NCBI GenBank assembly: GCA_026545765.1
Contig: CM048842.1
Coordinates: 40,495,431 to 40,559,430, forward strand
Length of the DNA stretch: 64,000 bases
Source of the DNA: Plantago major
Taxonomy: Eukaryota > Streptophyta > Magnoliopsida > Lamiales > Plantaginaceae
Direction of reading: 5' to 3'
Below the pieces are notes generated by a model, which was not told the origin of the DNA, made no database searches, and saw only the letters and a program-made list of their open reading frames with translations. Shown one piece after another: positions 19,792 to 33,900 of the stretch. A program made the translations under genes and the position numbers. Positions within the stretch are counted from its first letter, which is position 1, and each line of letters opens with the position of its first letter.

Positions 19792-21850
19792 TAAATACAA
19801 TCAGTATTTAAAATTAAAAAATATGTGAAATCTGTTGATAACATGTATTAACTCTGGCTATTTTACAACATATACCTTTCTTTGAGAAAGAAAAATGGAA
19901 CTATTTAACACAACAAAGAGCAGTTAAATCAGGTATTCTTCTCAAGAACTGAGAGGGCTGGTGTTAGATAGAAGATAGTTGTTTGCTTTGTCAGGTAAAT
20001 GAGCAACCTATAGAAAGCAGATCATACCAGGTCTTAATGGAAATAAATGTGCTGTGTAACACTTAAAATTTTTTTATTGAAAATCAGATTAGACAAAATT
20101 ATGGGTACTGTCGTCCTTACCAGTTCGTAGAGCTCCTTTCCTGGTTCAGCTACATACTCGTAGCAAACCTGGTGAACCAGAAGCAGATTAGCCCAGCTCA
20201 ATTTTGAACAATTCAGAACCTGATCTCGTCTAGTTTGTTCAATTCAGAAATATAAAGAGAGTTTACCTTCTTAGCCTTCAGAACCTGATCTCGTCTAGTT
20301 TGTTCAATTCCTGATCCTGTACATGATGAAACTAAGATAAAATCCGTTTCTTGCCCAGTCTGCAAACAGAATCCATAGCAATCACATGGTCAATGGAATA
20401 TTCAGTCACGGGTACTAAAATCAATTAACTCTAGTACCATGCTGCAATAGTGCAATTACATGGTACACAATGAGTAGCGAGTAAGGATTAATATTCGTCA
20501 GTTATGAAAGTGTCGAAGCATTTAAGTGAATAGACAGAGTATAGTTTCTTTCCCACGTGATTGTGGAGAAAAGTAATCCCAAAATTAAGAAAATTTGAAC
20601 GGATTTTAAATGAGTATTATATATATGTAATCAGTTGCGATTTACTTCTAGACTTGGTAATACTTTAACACATAATGTATGTAATAAGGTACGATTTATT
20701 ATAATCGTTATGGATGTTTTTTTGGGGATAATTTTAGAATATGAGATATTCATAAGTGTGCAGTTTATACACTTGAAGAAAGACATGGAAATGATAGAGG
20801 GATCCTGCGTATAAATTAGCATTCGAGTTTTGTGGCCTGGTGCTTTTTTGGTACCATCATCTGAATGATCGTTTGTGTGAATAAAGTATGATGAAAAATA
20901 TATAATGGTAGTATTAGGTATTCAACTTCAAACTCAATTCGAGTTGAGTTTTGTGGTAAATGTATAATAACAAGCTGATGTTGAATTTTGAAATTTTGTG
21001 CTTTATATTAAATTCGATTGTGATATTGATGTATAATGTATTTGAGCTTTGAATTTTGAAGTTGATGAATATAACTCAACTCGAGTATCATAGTGTGAAG
21101 TGATGAAACAAATACAAAACTAAACTAAAGTTGAAGAAACTCAACTTTAAGTCTAATCTTCATGTCCATCATGGTCATATACTCATATTGATTTGTGTGT
21201 CCTGTCTTTTTTACTTAGAGTTTAGCATTAATCTTGTTTTGCAGATCAAAGGAAGTAAATTACTTATATTAGTATGGTTTATTGTTTATGTAATGGAGTT
21301 GAAATGTAAGTGATATGGGCTTTATTACTCGGAGCATGCTATCAATTGATTGTGAGAGCTATGAAATTAAAGTTCAAATTGTTTCTGTCACATTTCAAAG
21401 ATTTTATTTTGTTCTTGTAGATATGCATATACCTATTATGGTTTCACTTGGATTTGTGACTATTAATGTTGTGCAGTATGTAAGTAACTAATGTTATGAG
21501 CAGAAAATGGATATAATGCAGCCCTTATCGTATGAGAATCAATCACATACGATTTCCTACAATGAGGAGGCCAAGCTACGCACTTAGATTTCCTATCGAT
21601 GCCGATTTTTGTTGCGCGGGTGAGACTATGTTAATGATCAGAAAGCAAAGGTTTGCAATTTGTGGGATGTGAAATTGGTGCCATTATGTTCTTTTAATTA
21701 ATAGACAGTAGCTTTATCGTTTTGTTTGTTTTGATTTGAAAAACTAAATATGAATTATATCGAGTTGAGCTTGAGTTAGGCAAGAGAGAGGTTGTTGATT
21801 TGAAAAAGTGTGGTTTTTATTGGTCATCCTAAGTCTGCGGAAATCATTGC
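19792..21850. other. Intergenic region, no gene recognised
   Basis: AT-rich non-coding DNA. A 32-bp phrase (starting CAGAACCTGATCTCG) occurs twice, at about 20215 and 20279, 64 bp apart. No convincing open frame or RNA gene. Confidence 0.5.
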
Positions 21851-21855
21851 CTGAG

Positions 21856-22215
21856 GGGTTAATACTCGGCTCGAGCTCAACCGAGCCGAGCCCAAGCTCG
21901 GCTCGTTAAAAAAAACGAGTAAAAAAACGGGCTCGAGCTCGGGTAACATTTAACGAGCTCGACTCAAACTCGAAAAAAATACGAGCTTTAACGAGCTTTA
22001 ACGAGCCTTAACGAGCCTTATCTACTAAAAATATTAAAAATATGTATAATAAAAAATATAAATTTATTTAAATAATTAGTCTTCGGCTCGGCTCGTTACA
22101 TAAACGAGAATAATATAAGGCTCGAGCTCAGCTCGTTTATCTTATCGAGCGAGCCGAAACGAGCCGAGCCGAGCCGAGCCGAGCCCTGTTAAGGCTCGAC
22201 ACACATAATAGCCCT
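21856..22215. mobile_element. hAT-like MITE with GCTCGAGC/GAGCCGAGC arrays
   Basis: Both ends are dense in CTCGGCTCG, GCTCGAGCTC and their complements around an AT-rich centre. The ends read approximately AGGGGTTAATACTCGG and (complement of the right end) TAGGGCTATTATGTGTG. This is the arrangement of hAT-type miniature elements with subterminal repeats. Target duplications could not be fixed, so the exact edges are approximate. Confidence 0.65.
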
Positions 22216-22507
22216 AGAGGGGAGGTTAGTTCTCAATTCTAAACATCTTTCATAGTTGCATGCCACATTTTGTATTCACAGTTTTCAATTTTTGTTTTTC
22301 AGAATTTGAAATTGCCTAATAGACATCACACATTCGGATGAAGAGGAGATTGTTGAGGCTCTACAGATGGAGACAGTAGAAGATTTGAACCCGTATTACT
22401 ATGATCATAATTTATGTAAATTGGTAAATGGTAGAAATATGATGTAAATGTAAATGGCGCAAATTAAGACCAGTAGAAGATTTGGACACGTATTACTATC
22501 CATGACT

Positions 22508-22653
22508 TATGACAATATCTCCTAATTTTACTGAAAGAACCGGTCCTTTTCAAAATATTATGGAACGAGTAGATGACGCTTATGACAGTATCTCCTAATT
22601 TCACTGAAAGAACCGGTTCCTTTCAAAACATTATGGAAGGAGTAGACGACGCT
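22508..22653. repeat. 73-bp tandem duplication
   Basis: The stretch beginning TATGACAATATCTCC at 22508 is repeated from 22581 with a few substitutions; both contain CTGAAAGAACCGGT. Confidence 0.9.
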
Positions 22654-22759
22654 ACACGCTAATTTAAAGTTATAATATAACCCAATAAAGGGCGCGTGGA
22701 GAAGGCCAAAAATTCGCCGATTTCCTATCAATTTGCGTGTCATGTGTGTTAAAAAAGTA

Positions 22760-22870
22760 CTCCCTCCGTCCCACAACAAATGTCCTGTTTTGACTTTTTG
22801 CAGTCAACATTTTCCAACTTTGACTCCGATTTAATCTTAAACCGTTAATGTAAAATGTTCAATTCAACTT
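22760..22870. mobile_element. Truncated Stowaway-type MITE
   Basis: Starts CTCCCTCCGTCCCAC after TA, the Stowaway terminal repeat, followed by the TTTTGACTTTTTGCAGTCAA stretch shared with the MITEs in the NAC promoter. The right half is missing. Confidence 0.7.
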
Positions 22871-23155
22871 GGACGGCATCCATGGGAGAAGCCGATTCAG
22901 ACTCGAAAAAAAAGAGAAAGTTGTTGCAATGAAGAAGACCAATGTTTCGTAATTATCTATAGTGAAGAATTGAAACTTGTCGTCATGATGGAGAAAGATT
23001 GGGAGGAGAAGAGTGAAGGGTGAGAGGTTGTTACTTGTTAGGGATATTGCAACAGGCATGGTGTGCATTAGGTTGATTAGCTTGAAGGGTTTGGAGATTG
23101 TTTGGTTTCTGGTGAAGGGGAGTTCCAGGATTTGTAGACCAGACTTAATTTCCAT
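22859..23155 (-). pseudogene. Possible MSP/PapD-like domain fragment
   Basis: A 98-codon minus-strand frame from MEIKSGLQILELP to MPSKLN. The centre, FKLINLMHTMPVAISLTS, resembles the first beta-strands of plant major-sperm-protein/PapD-like domains found in VAP-type and ankyrin-MSP proteins, where an L-x-NLMHTMPVA-like phrase is common. The continuation into beta-strands or ankyrin repeats is missing and the frame ends in the truncated MITE. It is therefore probably a broken gene end. The identification rests on one motif, and a short new frame by chance cannot be excluded. Confidence 0.35.
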
Positions 23156-24900
23156 GGCTGATTTCTTGGATTTGTGTTGACTGTGTACACAAATTTTTGG
23201 TTGAATGAGGAAACTTGTGATTTGTGATTGATTGGGGGTGGGAGATAGGCGGAATATTAATCCGGATCAATGTTTGGATCAATTTTGGTTAAAGCCTCGT
23301 CAACAAGTATGAATTTGTACACAAAATTTATTGTTGGTTGTTCACATATCCTTTTTACACGCATTACGCAAGTACATTCACTCCAAAATTAAACCTTAGT
23401 TTTCAAAAAAAAAAAATTACAATTACATATTCGCATTTTTTTATTGATTTGATCGATAAATCGGAATACTTCATTACACTCCATTCGGAGAAAAATTAGG
23501 TGGTTGGACGGTAGTACAAGTATGATCGAGGTGTTGGGATCGAACTATAAAATAGAGCGTTATTTCTCCAAACAGAGTAGTGTTGTATTTCTTTGAACAA
23601 AATATTGAGTAATTAGTTGATTTATCATTAATTGTATATGTAAACATGTAATGTAATAGCACTCCATTATAGAAACTATACATTATGTATTTTACGGGCA
23701 TTATGGAGTTTATACAAGATAAAAGACAAGAGAGCAATACATGTAGTTGGTTTTGTATAGGAAGTGTGTACTTGTTGGTTTGAGCATCGTTCAATCTCTA
23801 TCAATTTTTCTTATAGTTGAACGGAGTATATGTTAGATGTTTGGATAAATTTGTTTGATCGGTGAATTAACATTACAAATCTACCATGTATTTCTTTTCT
23901 TAATGCACCTTTGGTAAATATTTACTTTGGGATATATTTGTCACAACCGGTTTTCTCATAGGGACAATTGTATGTTGTGTTGTCAAGAGCGTGAAGATCA
24001 TCAACGATCAGGGTATTGATTAGGCCGCCTACAGTAGACTCCGATGACCACACAAAGACAAGAAATGTTGTATACACATAAATCTTACATAATTAAAGCT
24101 TTTTTTTTATAATATTAACCAACTTTGACAATTAATCATAAGTTTACATAGATATCTATAAAATTGTACTGAGAAAGATCAATTATAACTTAGCAAGCCA
24201 TAGAGCAAGACCAGAATACGCTTCACACGTGTAGCGTGTGACGTAATTTCTAGTTACTCATAGATCAAGTCATTACTTTGTACCTTCAAAAGGTACAAAT
24301 AAAACAAAGAGATAATCTAATTCAATGAGGTAACCCATAACCGTTATGAGAAGTGCGAAATACGTACTAATTTCCTCAAGATGCATGCTTAGTCAATGCG
24401 ACACATGCATGGATCATATAAAAATGTTGAAGTAGGATAAAACTCAATTATTTTTATTTATCTAAACTTACCAATAATAATACACAAAGTCTCATGAGAG
24501 ACGGTTTTTAAATAAATTATCAAGAAACGACATATGTTTTCAATAAAATCATTCATGTTATTAGTCAAAACGTCAATGTTGTTAATGAAATAAGTATTGT
24601 TAAAATCTACGTGTGATGGGCGAACAATGACAGTTGTGTACCGTAGTCAATAGCTAGATATGGATAAGAACGTATCAAGACTCAATGCTAATAAATGTAA
24701 TTAATTAAGTTACAACAACCTTTCCTTTTCCAATTTACTCTCCAACATTTAATAATACTCCACACACATGAACTGTTAAACAGCGACTTTATTTCCAACA
24801 CTCTCATGCACACCACCTGTTCGATCTATTTCCCAAATCGCAACACGTTGATCTAATTCACACTGTGATCCAAGTCAAAACCCATACTCGAGTTGAAACT
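23156..24900. other. TPC1 upstream region
   Basis: No gene. The region upstream of the TPC1 start codon contains a partial MITE at 24482-24610. No clear TATA box was found close to the gene. The transcription start and any 5' UTR intron cannot be placed from sequence alone. Confidence 0.5.
24482..24610. mobile_element. Partial MITE, GAGACGGT family
   Basis: Shares CATGAGAGACGG, ATAAAATCATTCATGTTATT and AAAACGTCAATGTTGTTAAT with the fuller copies at 32229-32471 and 60958-61175. Only one side is present. Confidence 0.6.
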
Positions 24901-27900
24901 ATGGATGAGGCGTTGCTGCACGGTGGTGATTCGGAGTCTGGCGGTGGTAGAAGGCATAAATTCAACCGGAGAACAAATGCTATTGCTTACGGATCGCCCT
25001 ATCAGAAAGCTGCTGCTTTAGTTGATCTCGTATGTTCTCTTGTCTTCAACTCAATTTTCCATCTCTTATTCACTCCAATTTTCTCACTAATCTCACTGCA
25101 ATTGACACATATTGTTTCGGTTTTCTGTTTGTTTTACAACTGAACTTCGTTTTGTATACTCTGGCCACTGTTTACATTTCTGATTTTTCTGGATACATAC
25201 GAGAGCTTCAATTTTATGTTTCATCTCATCATATAATTTAATTGAAAGTTTTACATTGCCGATTATGATTGATTCGTAGTCAAAGTTGTACGGTTGACCG
25301 AAAAAGTCAAAATAGGACAGTTGGAAGAATCTATATGGCAATAAAGTTATTTTCATGCTGCTATTTGAGATGATTTGTGGTATAAATTCAATTACTTTAT
25401 GTAATCAATTGAAAACGAGATCACTACGGTCTAGGTACAGACTATCTGGCATGGGGAAATGGTTGCGTACAGCACAATACACTTGATGCAACGAGTTTCT
25501 TTTTCTTAATGTAGCAGCGAAGTTATGTATTGCTTCAAAAAATATCAGGGTAAAAAAAGAGGTACAAAAATGAAAATGACCGTTATGCAACACACTTAAT
25601 ATATTTCTCGCCATGCTTTTGGGCGGTCCGACAAACTACTTACTATTGAAAACATAGCAAGTCTTTGACAAACTTCGATAAACATTAGTCTATGTGTATA
25701 CTAAAGGGAGTAGTAAAAGTTTACTTGGAAAATCCATACGCATAGTTATAAATGTATATTACAGCTGTCATTGTGTTTATCATATGCATTTAAGAAATTA
25801 TTAATACTCCCTCCTATTTTTAATACTTGAAGGTTTAGCAAATGGTAACTTATTGGAAATATATTTGAAATTCTAGGTTCTTTTTGTACATGAGTAATCC
25901 ATTCTTTCCTCTACCTGTATCCTTTAAAGTTGACATATACTCCCTCCGTTCCATAGATTTCTTTCCATTTTTCCATTTTGGGCGTTCCATTAAAAACTTT
26001 CCATTTCCTTTTATGGAAACCCACTATCTCCATTATTAATATTTTAATCTCTCTCTTTCATACTTTTTCAATTCTCTTTCTTACTTTTTACTATACACTT
26101 ACTACTTCATCTATATAAACCCATTTTGTACTCAAATTTCTTAAAATTTGTGCAAAAACAAAATGGAAAGAAATTGGTGGAATGGAGGGAGTATTTAACT
26201 AGCTCTCTGTAGTTAACACAAACTTTTACGAGAGACCTTCTCTCTTAGAGTTGGGATTAACATCACATGTTTAACTACAAACATCACATGTTTTAGTTTC
26301 AAACATCTTATAGTATACCTGTATTATTAATGTATTACTTGCAGCATTAAACATGTGATGTTTGTAGCTAAACATGTGATGTTGGTCCCGTCTGTTGGAG
26401 AGACGGTCTCTTACAAAAGTTGGGCATAGTTAATGGGGGAGCATGTCTGTGAAAGACCTAATTTTCTAAATAATAGGAAGAACCATACCACATTAGTACA
26501 AATTGGGTGAGTGGGCCAAACATTTTAGTGGGAAGGTCTTGTTTTTCCTCATATTCTGGAAAAATATGATCCTTACAAAAATTTCACTTAATGGGGATAG
26601 CAGTGGAAAATTAATTCACCTTAACTAGTGTGTAAGTTGCTAAAATTTCAAGGATTAAGAATGGGAGGGAGTGTATAGTATGCGAACAACTCAACCTCTG
26701 TAGTCCCTCTCAATTGTTACTCTGAAAGTATGGATTTGTAGGTGCTTTGATAAAAACTACACCATGTTGTCGGATATATTCAACGGTATCCATACTGAAA
26801 ATGTGATAATTATGGAGAATCATTGAAAGGCACCAGAAGAAACATTTGAGGCCTTTGAGAGGGTGACTTCATATAAAATCAATTTTTTTTTCTCGGCTGT
26901 GTCTTATAGGCTTCCACCCCTTTGGTTAAAACAAAAGAATTTAGTTCTTCACGATCCACTACCCCTTTTAGAATAATTTGGGATCGGTTTAGCTAATCAA
27001 TTTCTGATGCACATCCCTGCTAGGGAAGCATGTTTATATTAGCTATAGAACACAAATGTATCGTGATCACGATCCGATTGTGTTGAGGATTAAGGCAAAG
27101 GAAAGTTGTGATGATCCAGTTCTATCTGAAAATGAGGTGCTTCACAAGCTGGAAGATTTATGGGATTTATGCGTGATTAAGTGGTTTGATGATATTATAT
27201 GTGAATGTGACTCATAATAAGTTGAGCACAATGCATATGGTCATGAAATATATTTAGGAGTTTCCACGACTCCTCTCGACTAATGGAATCTTGGGCAGAA
27301 CTACAAATCCATTAAGCATAACTTATTTTATTGGAACAAGTCACATGATGTAAACTGGAAGTTCTACTTCTACGTACTGATGTCCATGTAGGTAGATTAG
27401 AAAGTTCACTGAATGTTTCTCAATTTGATATTCCTTTTTCTAATGGTACAATCATGTTATGAAGTGCCATTGAGATATGGATGTGAATGGAGCAAAAATT
27501 TAATTGGGAGGTCAGACCTTTGTCTTCTGTACCTGAGTAGATTGTTCGTTCCTGCTGCTTCCAGCGTGTGGCCTTCCTTGGTCAAGACCAGAAAGTACAA
27601 AAATAAGAAATTTATGTCATATCTATCACCCAATACAACTTCGGAGAGTGTTTTGACTGCTGGTAATATATGATGCAGATGCATGCACATTGTTGGTTGC
27701 TGCTACATGTATCAGGCAGATATGTAGATAATGAGCATTTGTTCGTGCATTGACGTATTGCTCTTTTTTGGATGAAATGTTGGAAGCTTAGTAATTCTCA
27801 TGGGTGAAATGTAACTTTATGAATCTTAAAGATGTCATTTGGGCCTGGATATAGATAGCAAGTTTTAGTGGAAGACCATCCCTAGATGCATGGTATTGTG

Positions 27901-30900
27901 TTTCTGGAGGAAAGGAACAAAAGATGCCCTGACTCTTTTTTTAAAAAAAAACTTCTTAATTTTTTTTCTTTTCATCTCGAGAAGAAAACAAATAATCTTT
28001 CTTCCAGAGTTTTGTTTTGTGTATTGATCATTTTGTATAGGAATCCGTTCATGGACCTGATAAACCTAAGATAATTTATCTCCTTCTTGTAAGTTTTAGA
28101 GAGATAATAATATATTGTATTCTGTATATGATTCACAACCTAACCCCCCCCCCCCCCCAACCTGCCCCACATTAATCATACTTGAGCATGAATATTCCAC
28201 ATCCCTGAATTACGTTCAGTGAAGAGTATGTACGTTCATGCATAGTTGACGCAGAAATATTATAGTAAGTTTTGAATTATTTTCTGTATTAATTCGTCAT
28301 TTTCAGGCTGAAGACGGCATTGGCATTCCCGAGGAAATTTTTGACCTGCCAAGCTTTGGGAGTTCCTTGAAGTCATACTTGATATTCATACAATTTGATT
28401 TTCTTTGGACCCTGAACTACTTTGCTTTACTCATTCTGAATTTCTTTGAGGTTTGTGTGGCTTCTTTATCTTTTAGTTATGCAGATCAGCACTTTACAAT
28501 TTTCTGCAACTTGCAAGTGATTGTTTCATTTGCAGAAACCTTTATGGTGTTCTGAAGATTGCAGTAATAGGGAGTACTACTTTCTTGGACAGCTGCCCTA
28601 CTTGACCGGCACGGAGAGTCTCATTTATGAGGTAAAGATTCTAGCTCAGTAATAGATCTTATACATCAAATTCTTTCTTTTTGTGGCAGTTTATATTATT
28701 TTCTTAAATTGGTCAATTTAATAAGTATATTCAGACAACATTAAATCATAAATTGTTTGCACAAGTAAATTTTGAGAAGGCTGTGGATGTATATCAGTCT
28801 CCCTGCTTTCTGTTATCAAAGGAACTGGATGATGACTCCTAGCATTTAGAAAACCTTAATGATTATGAGACTGTTTGGCTAGCGGCTAAAGTCCGGTTCG
28901 AGTCTCATCTTGTTTGCCATGCGACTTTAATGACGTTGAACAGTACCCGTCTTTATCCACCAACTATTTACAATTCAATTAAATTTTATCTTTCGACCTA
29001 CTTTTTTTCTCTCACTTTACTTTTTCATTTATCATAACAACCTTAAACTAATCAAATAACATTAAAACCAATCAAATAATCTTAAAAACTCTTACACATA
29101 TCACTTCACTCTTACACACCCTATATAACAACCCTATAACCTATACAATTTTAACTCTATCCCAAACACAATTTTTCACAACCAAATTAAAATTCAGTTA
29201 CTATTCACAATTAAAACCTGATAAATTTAAATCGCTTGCCAAACAGCCACTATAATTATTGACAGCAAGCATGGAGTCAATCTGAGCTTTACAAAGTTAG
29301 AAGTTAAAGAAGGAAAACTTTCTGGTGGTTATTAGAGAATATAATCAATGATTTGTAGCATTATGTTGAAACTTTACAAGTCCACATTATGTTGGTAATA
29401 CAATAATCAACTAGTCTATATTCTGAAACAAAATGTTGAGCATTACAAGCATATTGAGCCACAAAATTGGCGGTTGTAAGTTATAACCATGAATTTATTC
29501 ATTTCACCCTTAGATTAGAACAGTGAGATTTCACTAAGAGGCTTAAATACATACTTTCTCTCTATATGTTTTAGATAGATGCTACCTCCGACCACTTTCA
29601 ACTATCTAATGGCTTACACTATGTCATCTGAGTTATCTTTGGATACTACTTCTAACATTAGAATATTAAAATATGAATAGATAGTTAGATACTATACTGT
29701 TAGAAGAAAGAAAACCTGTAAGAACTCTGCTGCTCAGAAGTAAATGTTGCTCATGGCGATAAGGTAGTTCGGTGTCATATAACCTGAAGCAGAACCTTTG
29801 ATGTAAATTTCTGATGTTGGATCTCACCTGACCACGTACTTCCCATGTACATTGATTTCCCTTTTAATGTTTTTTTCTATTGCAGGGCACCACCCTTGCT
29901 ATTCTCATTGTGCATACACTTAGTCCAATAACATATGAAGGGCTTGATATCTTCTGGAAGAATCACCTCAATAAGCTTAAGGTACACAACTCATCAATGA
30001 AAATTGCTATTCCTCTTTCAGTCAGACATTCAATGTGGAAAATGGAAATCATGCAGGATAAATATTTGTAAATGTTGTTCTGTAGATTATCTTTAACTTT
30101 TGTGTGCTCGAGTCATCAATGTGTCACCTGGACTCCCCCTCCTCTCTGGCAGATCTATTCCTTAGTTCTCATTTCTAACAACTCGACAGGAACGTGAAGC
30201 TCTGGTGGGTTAATGTCACCTTTAGGATTGGAAGAAGTTGACAGTATTTATATAGGACTTATGCATGGATTTACTTAGTTCCCACATACTAACTATTGTT
30301 TTATCAGTGCACTTTTTCCTGTAGATTGACCTATGAGACACCAAAGACATTCACTGTGATATTTAGAGGTTAATGCTGGAGGAAACAGTGAGGCTTTTCC
30401 AGTGTTGTTACCTCAAATCAGGAAACCAAATATAATGTTTTGCCCTCTCATATATGTAAGAGACATTACGTGCAATGTTAGAGAACTTTGAACCTGTTCC
30501 ATCAAACAACCACCGTTAGCAGTATCCCAAGAAAATCGAGACCAATCAGGCATCAGCAGCCACTGATTCATGACTTGTAATTGCTAGTTTGTTTGATAGA
30601 CACCGGCCTATCCATGATTTCTAGAGAAATTGAAACCAAAAATGTCGTGTTTCTTGAATTACCATAAATTATATTTGGCCCTATTTGGGTGACTTGCAGT
30701 GATGCTATGATCATTATGTAACAGTATATTATATTGTATACCAGCTATACTATTAGTAATGTAATCCAAAACTTCACTATGATTAACTATGCAGATTTAT
30801 TTTCCCCTCTAATTCTTGAGAAGCTGAGAAAAAAATGATAACTGGTTCAGATGGATAGTAGTCTCTGGATCTGTGCCTTCTGTCGATAATCTCTTATCTT

Positions 30901-33900
30901 CCTCCGCAGGTGCTTTTGTTCTTGATACTGATTGCTGATCTAGTAGTGTACACAATATATCTTTCTCCAGCGGCATTATATGCTCTTCCCTTTCGGATAG
31001 CTCCCTACCTGCGGGTCGTATTCTTTGTTCTTAACATCAGGTAACCATGTGATTCGTTATTGAATCACACTTACATTTCATGGTTTGTTGATACTCTTGG
31101 GATCCTTTTCTTGATGTATGTTGTGATCATAGATGTTACATTCGGGTTCCTTATCTTGATGTTTGTAGAGATCATACATAGATGTTGGGGAGAAAGGGAT
31201 TCAAAAAAAAAAAAAAAAAAAAGCATTTACGTTCCTCTGTAAAATACAATTCTTGCAGACATTTTGGACACCATAAATAACTGCATTTGACTATTTGATC
31301 TTTGCTATAATTGCTTTTGTACTAACTCAAGAAAAAATACTTCTCCTTTGAGTAGATGAACCAGGGAAAGAGATCATCTATTTCCTCATTTTTGTTTTTA
31401 TTAAGAAAAAAGATTCATCTGATGCATTTTTTTACAAAGCTACATACAGTAAGGTAGTTGGCATTCCTACTGAAATTCAGTAGTTTGACAGTATAATATA
31501 TGGTTTACTCTAAAAATAGAGCGAGTATATAGCATACTTCAAATGTCAGAGCAGAATATGATTGTTGATGATCATATAGTACCATATATACCTATTATTC
31601 ATATCAAAATTGCTCATTCCAAATGTGTGTTATACTTGTATAATTGTGTTTCAGCTTCTAGCGAACCTGATAATTGACAAAAGAAAGAGGATACCCAGAC
31701 TTAGTGTGTTGAAATAATGTCATGAAACAAACAGAGACATTTTCTTGAAGTGGGCACGGTGGAAGAGGATTATTGTTATTAATAATATGAACCAATTTGA
31801 TAAGCCTGAAAAAGCTGCACTCTGCATTTCCATGTTTTGTGGGTACAGATTCACCGATGTTATCAACCACTATCTATTTCAAAAATGTCTTTTGATATTG
31901 CTATTTTGATTTGCAAATTACTTCCCTCTTATCTTTGTTAACCAAAGGTACATAGGATTGTAAAACATATGTAGAACCTTAGAAAATATATAAAGTATCT
32001 AAGATAGAAGAGGTATAGTAGAAACCCCCTAAAGTAATGCTCTAATAAATGAATAAACTTGTTATAGTAATAAAAACTCACGGTGCCACCTTGGGACCAA
32101 TTATAAATAAGAATTAAATCCACATTGTAACATTCCACGACTTTTTCAGGTCCCGCCTTGAGTAATTATACTCCCTTGTAGTAATAAATGACATAATATT
32201 CTATAAAAATAATTATTTGTGTTTTTCATCACAAAGTCTAATGAGAGATGGTCTCTAGATAACTCATCTATAGACAGACTTATATTATCAATAAAATCAC
32301 CCGCGTTATCAAAACGTCTATGTTGTTAATGAAACGGGCTCTTTTCTAATATAAAAAAAACACCAATGTTGAGAACATAGACGTTTTAGTCAATAACATT
32401 GAAATTTTTATTGATAACCTAGCTCCGTCTCTAAATAAATTATCTAGAGACCATCTCAGGAGTCTTACTCGTTTTTCATTACATGAAATTTAAGATGCAA
32501 AATACCTATTCAAAGTTGTATGTGATAGTGACTTAAGCAGTTAAAATTTTGAGTTGTAATAACATATTTTAGCTTTCTTGTGTTTAGTATATATGTGAAC
32601 ATTCTTGTTGAATTCAATATATCTCTTACTAAGCTTCTTCATATGAAAGTTTTGGTACTTCTGTGCTATGATTATCTTCAGGATTATCCCCTCCTCCACT
32701 TCTTGTCTATTAATGCAATGATTTGGTCTTCAGAACTTTGGGTGCTTCTGGGCTATCAACTATATGTTCTTTGCTCTTTAATATATTTTTAACACAAAAC
32801 CCTAATTCTGAATAAACTTGCTATAAGAATGTTTTTGCCGGTCTTGACAAGATGACTGTATAGAGTTCTACTGTATATTGAAGAATGTATGCACAGAATG
32901 TTTGTATGCAGAGTGCAGACACTATAAACATGTTTGAGCCAATGGATTATGTTCTGTAGCTTCCCCTTTTCTATTGCATCATGCTCTATTACTGAGCATA
33001 TCCTTTGTAACCTCGGTTTTCTTGTATATAACTGATCGGTTCCTTGGAAATTTCTTCTTTAAACCGTAGGGACTTACGAGACAGCATCGTCATCCTAGCT
33101 GGAATGTTTCTAACATACCTGAATGTTCTGGTATGTCTGCTGCCATAAAATGCACTCAGTTCTTTGTTATATAATTCTGAAAAAATAGGGAAATTTACAG
33201 ATACATGGCCTCGTTTGATGCAATCACCTGAAATATCGACACACTGTTAAAGATTAAATTCAACTCAGTCAAAAATACCCCTGATGACGTCATTGATGAC
33301 TGTTGTTTACAAAACTGCGGCGGGGTGTAAATTTAATATTTTGATAATTTGAAAATGAGGGGATGTATTTGTAAAGATGGTGAAAAAACAATCTATACTA
33401 ATATCCTAAGCAAACTCAACTAGGTAGTTATTACTACCAAAAGAGAAGTTACGGGAAAGTAAATGAGAAAAAGAAAAGGAAAAATCTCCACTAACCTCTT
33501 GCAAGACAAGACTTCATCAACACTAATCGTTCCTTGCATAACAACAAAGACTCCATTTAAATACTTCATCACATTAATTAAGCGGTTCAAATGGTGTTCA
33601 GTTTGTTCTTTTTAAAACTTAAACCTCATTCACATTTACAAAAAGTTATATTTACACCAATAAAAATAACGATTATCCTCTCATATGATCAAACCTTATA
33701 TTATATAAATTGGCTAGAATTCAATCTATGTTTACCTTTTAAAATATCGAAGTGAAAATGATTTGATTAAAAGGTTAGACGCGGTTCTAATAAAAATGAG
33801 AACACCAGTGTTATGTTATACACAAACACCAGTGTCTATAAAGTAAGAACTTGAGTAAGAAGAAAAATGATATCTTCCTCTCAATATAATTAACATCTCC

